A stretch of DNA of 24,921 bases. It comes from Patescibacteria group bacterium (lineage in GTDB: Bacteria > Patescibacteriota > UBA1384 > JAGGWG01). The stretch is from NCBI GenBank assembly GCA_028698375.1, contig JAQVDI010000005.1, positions 1 through 24,921 of the forward strand. Reading direction: 5' to 3'. Below the pieces are notes generated by a model. That model was given only the letters and a program-made list of their open reading frames with translations. It did not search any database and was not told where the DNA came from. The position numbers and the translations under genes are program-made. Shown in pieces: positions 22,774-24,921 of the stretch (its first letter is position 1; the number at the start of each line of letters is the position of its first letter).

Positions 22774-23223
22774 ATGTTTGATAAGAAATTTTTGCAAGAA
22801 CAAGAAACTAAATTGTTAAAACAAAAGGTAGATTTGGAATCTCAACTTAAAGATTTGCGTTCTAAAAAACGTCGAGGTTTTCCTTTTAACGTTCGTTTCC
22901 CTAGATTGGGTAGTGATGTTGATTCTGATGTGCAAGAAATTGAACAATATGAAGGTAATTTATCTTTAGAAAAACAATTAGCCGATCAACTTCGAGATAT
23001 TAAGTATGCTTTAAGCATGATGAAAAGAGGGCGTTATGGCCACTGTTTGGCCTGTGGTAAAGAAATTGAAATAGATCGGTTAAGAACTTTACCTGCTGCT
23101 TTGACTCATACTAACCATGCTCGTCCAGTTCGTTTTTGGCAGAGAATTACAATTTGGCCTTTTAAAAAAAATAATAAACAACTTACCAATAAGCCGAAAA
23201 TAAAAAAACAAAATAAAAAATGA
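22774..23223 (+). CDS. DksA/TraR-family zinc-finger protein, C2H2 variant
   Basis: DksA/TraR proteins bind RNA polymerase through its secondary channel and tune transcription. The 149 residues start with an alpha-helical, coiled-coil-prone stretch (1-30), then a basic loop (KKRRGFPFNVRF), an acidic helix (about 48-85), and the finger RYGHCLACGKEIEIDRLRTLPAAL. The first pair is C91xxC94. In place of the second CxxC is H112xxH115 (THTNH). The C-terminal tail (from 116) is rich in Lys and aromatic residues. It overlaps lspA by four bases (ATGA), so translation is coupled. RNA polymerase binding is a family inference; a different DNA- or RNA-binding role is possible. Confidence 0.82.
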   Translation: MFDKKFLQEQETKLLKQKVDLESQLKDLRSKKRRGFPFNVRFPRLGSDVDSDVQEIEQYEGNLSLEKQLADQLRDIKYALSMMKRGRYGHCLACGKEIEIDRLRTLPAALTHTNHARPVRFWQRITIWPFKKNNKQLTNKPKIKKQNKK

Positions 23224-23615
23224 TTTGGTTGATTGCGGGGTTATCGTTTGTTTTGGATCAATTGCTTAAATTTTTATTTTTGCACTTTTTACCTTACTAC
23301 ACTTCAGTTAATAGTGGCACTTTAACTTTTAATAATACTCAAGCCGGTATTGTAACTATAATTTTCATTCTGTTATTAATCGGTTTGTTTATAAGAGATC
23401 GCAAATTAATAATTTCTTATTCTATTTCTTCTATTGGTTTAGGTTTGGTTTGGGGCGGTTCAATTTCTAATTTGATAGATCGTTTTTCCCGTAATGGTGT
23501 AGTAGATTTAGGCTTAGGAATAGTTAGAACTAATTTAGCTGATTTAGCAGTTTTTGCTGGTTTATTTTTATTGTTTTATTTTTATTTTTCTCGTAGGATG
23601 ATTGAAAAAAGCTAA
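23220..23615 (+). CDS. lspA: Lipoprotein signal peptidase (signal peptidase II)
   Basis: Aspartyl membrane protease that cleaves the signal peptide of prolipoproteins. The 131 residues contain four membrane segments. Conserved elements are VLDQLLKF (11-18), FNNTQAG, GGSISNLIDRF and the catalytic pair D96 (NGVVD) and D108 (TNLAD). It is shorter than the typical 150-170 residues, mainly in the first periplasmic loop. The ATG overlaps the stop of the DksA-like gene. The lepB and lspA pair in this window gives the cell both types of signal peptidase. Confidence 0.92.
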   Translation: MIWLIAGLSFVLDQLLKFLFLHFLPYYTSVNSGTLTFNNTQAGIVTIIFILLLIGLFIRDRKLIISYSISSIGLGLVWGGSISNLIDRFSRNGVVDLGLGIVRTNLADLAVFAGLFLLFYFYFSRRMIEKS

Positions 23616-23618
23616 TTT

Positions 23619-23909
23619 TTAAGAGAATAACTTGAAAATAAAATTGGCAGCTAGATCAAGATAATTAGTCTTGAGGCTTAGAATATAAGCCGTAGCAATA
23701 ATTGCGCTACAAATAATAATAGATATTAGTAAGGTTTTAGTCTCTAAAATATAAAAAAAGCTTTTTTCGCCCAAATAATGTTCGTTTTCGTTCTTTTGTT
23801 GAGCAGCAGCAGTTTTTTCTAAAATTGGTTCTAAACTATTATTTTTAATTTTTTGTCGTAAAGCCTCAATTTTTTCTCTAATCGCTTTTTTGTCTAAATT
23901 ATTATTCAT
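23619..23909 (-). CDS. Small membrane protein of unknown function (96 aa)
   Basis: No family recognised. The ATG at 23909 (MNNNLDKKAIREKIEAL) is preferred because a TTGCAT-N17-TATCAT promoter ends seven bases upstream; a longer frame to 23987 would begin inside repeat DNA. The N-terminal half (1-48) is charged and probably a coiled coil (KKAIREKIEALRQKIKNN, then an Ala/Gln/Glu stretch). One membrane segment follows (about 57-78, TLLISIIICSAIIATAYIL) and then a short amphipathic tail. It is convergent with lspA, with three bases between the stops. Confidence 0.68.
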   Translation of the reverse strand: MNNNLDKKAIREKIEALRQKIKNNSLEPILEKTAAAQQKNENEHYLGEKSFFYILETKTLLISIIICSAIIATAYILSLKTNYLDLAANFIFKLFS

Positions 23910-23916
23910 TAGATTT

Positions 23917-23945
23917 ATGATAAACAAGTATAAATCAAAATGCAA
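23917..23945 (-). promoter_or_regulatory. Promoter of the small membrane protein (leaderless type)
   Basis: On the minus strand, TTGCAT (23945-23940), a 17-base spacer, and TATCAT (23922-23917), seven bases before the ATG. The -35 is the same hexamer as at gyrB. Confidence 0.5.
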
Positions 23946-23960
23946 AAATTTTTTGAATTT

Positions 23961-24152
23961 TGTCATTGCGAGGTGATAGCCGTGCAATTTCTCGCGGATG
24001 CGAGAAACTTGTCTTTAGAAAGACTCAGAGAATGTAGGGGCAGGAGGACTACTTTCGAAGTGCTCTCTTATCCCTACAATCCAACCACCTGCACGACTTT
24101 CAAGGGTAAAAGTTCCGTTGCGATCCCACTTTTATTCCTTAAAAGAGGGAAT
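23961..24152. repeat. Multi-hairpin repeat region upstream of tRNA-Cys
   Basis: It begins with TGTCATTGCGAGG, a relative of the dispersed elements. CGTGCA/TGCACG (23981-23986/24090-24095) can close a junction holding three hairpins: TTTCTCGC/GCGAGAAA (23988-23995/24000-24007), GTCTT/AAGAC (24011-24015/24020-24024), and TGTAGGG/CCCTACA (24033-24039/24072-24078) with inner GAG/CTC and ACTT/AAGT helices. Two more hairpins follow: ACTTT/AAAGT (24096-24100/24109-24113) and ATTCC/GGAAT (24134-24138/24148-24152). There is no clear promoter or terminator, so I list it as a repeat, although a structured RNA is possible. Confidence 0.55.
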
Positions 24153-24187
24153 TGGGAAAATTAGTACGGAAAATTTGTCTATTCTTA

Positions 24188-24216
24188 TTGATTTCTTATT
24201 CTTTTTGCGGTTTAAT
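24188..24216 (+). promoter_or_regulatory. Promoter of tRNA-Cys
   Basis: TTGATT (24188-24193), a 17-base spacer, and TTTAAT (24211-24216). The predicted start at about G24223 leaves a two-base leader before the tRNA. Confidence 0.5.
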
Positions 24217-24224
24217 TTATCTGT

Positions 24225-24295
24225 GGCGTGATGGCCGAGTGGTTAGGCAACGGTCTGCAAAACCGTGCACCCGGGTTCGAATCCCGGTCACGCCT
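24225..24295 (+). tRNA. tRNA-Cys (GCA)
   Basis: A 71-base cloverleaf. The acceptor stem GGCGTGA pairs with TCACGCC (24288-24294), the anticodon loop CTGCAAA carries GCA between ACGGT and ACCGT, and the T arm is CCGGGTTCGAATCCCGG. The discriminator base is T (U73), the usual cysteine identity base. CCA is not encoded and must be added after transcription. Confidence 0.97.
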
Positions 24296-24370
24296 ATTAA
24301 GAAGTTAAAAGTTAGAAAGTAAAATTTAAAAATATTTTACGGATATAAAGCGGATGATAAAGGTTAATTA

Positions 24371-24399
24371 TTGATTTTTTTTCTTTTTTGCTTTATTTT
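24371..24399 (+). promoter_or_regulatory. Putative secG promoter (leaderless type)
   Basis: TTGATT (24371-24376), a 17-base spacer, and TATTTT (24394-24399), six bases before the secG ATG. The region is T-rich, so a chance match is possible. Confidence 0.4.
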
Positions 24400-24405
24400 A
24401 AATTT

Positions 24406-24618
24406 ATGACTTGGATTAATTGGGTAGAAATTGTAGTCGCTTTTTTGCTGGTTATTTCAATTTTGTTGCAACAAAGAAGCACGTCTTTAGGTGGGGCTTT
24501 TGGCGGAGAAAGCGCTGTCTATCATACCAGGCGAGGCATTGAAAAAATTTTATTTTGGTTAACTATTATTTTTGGTTTAGTTTTTGTTACTTTAGCTTTG
24601 ATCAATGTTATTTATTAA
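24406..24618 (+). CDS. secG: Preprotein translocase subunit SecG
   Basis: Small accessory subunit of the SecYEG channel. The 70 residues form two membrane segments (about 5-22 and 49-67) around the conserved cytoplasmic loop LGGAFGGESAVYHTRRGIEKILF. The start at 24406 (MTWINWVEI) is chosen over the ATG at 24388, whose five following codons look like T-rich upstream sequence and overlap the promoter. The stop overlaps the next ATG by one base (TAATG), indicating coupled translation with the substrate-binding protein. Confidence 0.94.
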   Translation: MTWINWVEIVVAFLLVISILLQQRSTSLGGAFGGESAVYHTRRGIEKILFWLTIIFGLVFVTLALINVIY

Positions 24619-24921
24619 TGAAAATTAAAATATTTTTTAGTTCCATCGCCGCGTTTTTTAAGAAGGAAGCAAAAAGAGTATCATTTTTTTTTCGTCGAGT
24701 TGTTTTATCACTTGATCCTAAAGAAAAAAGAATATTAACAGTTTTACTGATTATTTTTTTGATGCTTTGGGTGGCGAGATTTTATAGTTTGTTCAGTCAA
24801 AAAGTGGCAGAAGCACCTAGGGCAGGTGGTACTTATAAAGAAGCTACTTGGGGTGACCTTAAAACCTTAAATCCTTTTTTTGCTTCTAGCCAAGCAGAAA
24901 AAGATATTTCTTCTATCCTGT
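24618..24921 (+). CDS. Oligopeptide-type ABC transporter substrate-binding protein, 3' partial
   Basis: The first 101 residues of a gene that runs past the window end. A basic cytoplasmic start (about 1-38, with KKEAKR and FFRR) is followed by one membrane anchor (about 39-57, ILTVLLIIFLMLWVARF). The segment after it, GGTYKEATWGDLKTLNPFFA, is the typical mature start of family 5 (SBP_bac_5) binding proteins for peptides or nickel. The anchor is a membrane segment rather than a lipobox, since no cysteine is seen. It is coupled to secG by a one-base overlap. The substrate is unknown. Confidence 0.82.
   Translation, partial: MKIKIFFSSIAAFFKKEAKRVSFFFRRVVLSLDPKEKRILTVLLIIFLMLWVARFYSLFSQKVAEAPRAGGTYKEATWGDLKTLNPFFASSQAEKDISSIL

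Noticed and set aside
23940..24164. Plus-strand ORF of 74 codons.
   Set aside because: It lies across the multi-hairpin repeat region and its product has no protein-like features.

Overview
The window looks like a piece of a small, AT-rich bacterial chromosome of the Candidate Phyla Radiation (Patescibacteria, Parcubacteria-like). This rests on inference from several traits: pared-down versions of universal proteins (an AlaRS without its C-terminal domain, a Der GTPase without its KH-like domain, a PriA-like protein with ruined helicase motifs), sparse Shine-Dalgarno sequences, and many short palindromic repeats of the TGTCATTC...GAATGACA type between and even inside genes. TGA is used as a normal stop (miaB, priA, the DksA-like gene), so the TGA-recoding lineages (Gracilibacteria/Absconditabacteria) are unlikely. 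No phage, transposase, CRISPR array or rRNA is present.

Layout. 1-4.7 kb: translation genes thrS (5' end outside the window), miaB, def, fmt and rpsP, closed by an intrinsic terminator. 4.8-9.6 kb: gyrB and gyrA, separated by a repeat. 9.7-10.8 kb: a LysM membrane protein and a lytic transglycosylase. 10.9-12.9 kb: alaS and khpA, then a terminator. 13.0-13.24 kb: a GC-rich, highly folded stretch with its own promoter and terminator, the best candidate here for an undescribed non-coding RNA. 13.4-16.5 kb: trmD, a small reverse-strand gene, and uvrB. 16.8-19.0 kb: a Kef-type cation/proton antiporter and lepB. 19.0-20.7 kb: a reverse-strand pcm-der pair. 21.0-23.6 kb: the degenerate priA, a DksA/TraR-like gene and lspA. 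23.6-24.9 kb: a small reverse-strand membrane protein, a multi-hairpin repeat region, tRNA-Cys, secG, and the start of an oligopeptide-type ABC substrate-binding protein.

The genes serve protein synthesis and N-terminal maturation (ThrRS, AlaRS, tRNA-Cys, MiaB, TrmD, Fmt, Def, S16), DNA topology and repair (GyrAB, UvrB, PriA-like), protein export and processing (SecG, LepB, LspA), wall turnover (LysM, Slt), protein repair (Pcm) and ion balance (Kef type).

Two themes recur. First, many genes have a sigma-70-like promoter (often TTGATT, 17 bases, then a TATTAT-like -10) whose -10 box ends only 6-8 bases before the start codon, which predicts leaderless mRNAs. Second, repeat elements have entered coding sequence: miaB carries one insertion in mid-gene and ends inside another, and trmD carries an AT-rich insertion. 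All calls come from reading the sequence alone; no database search was possible.
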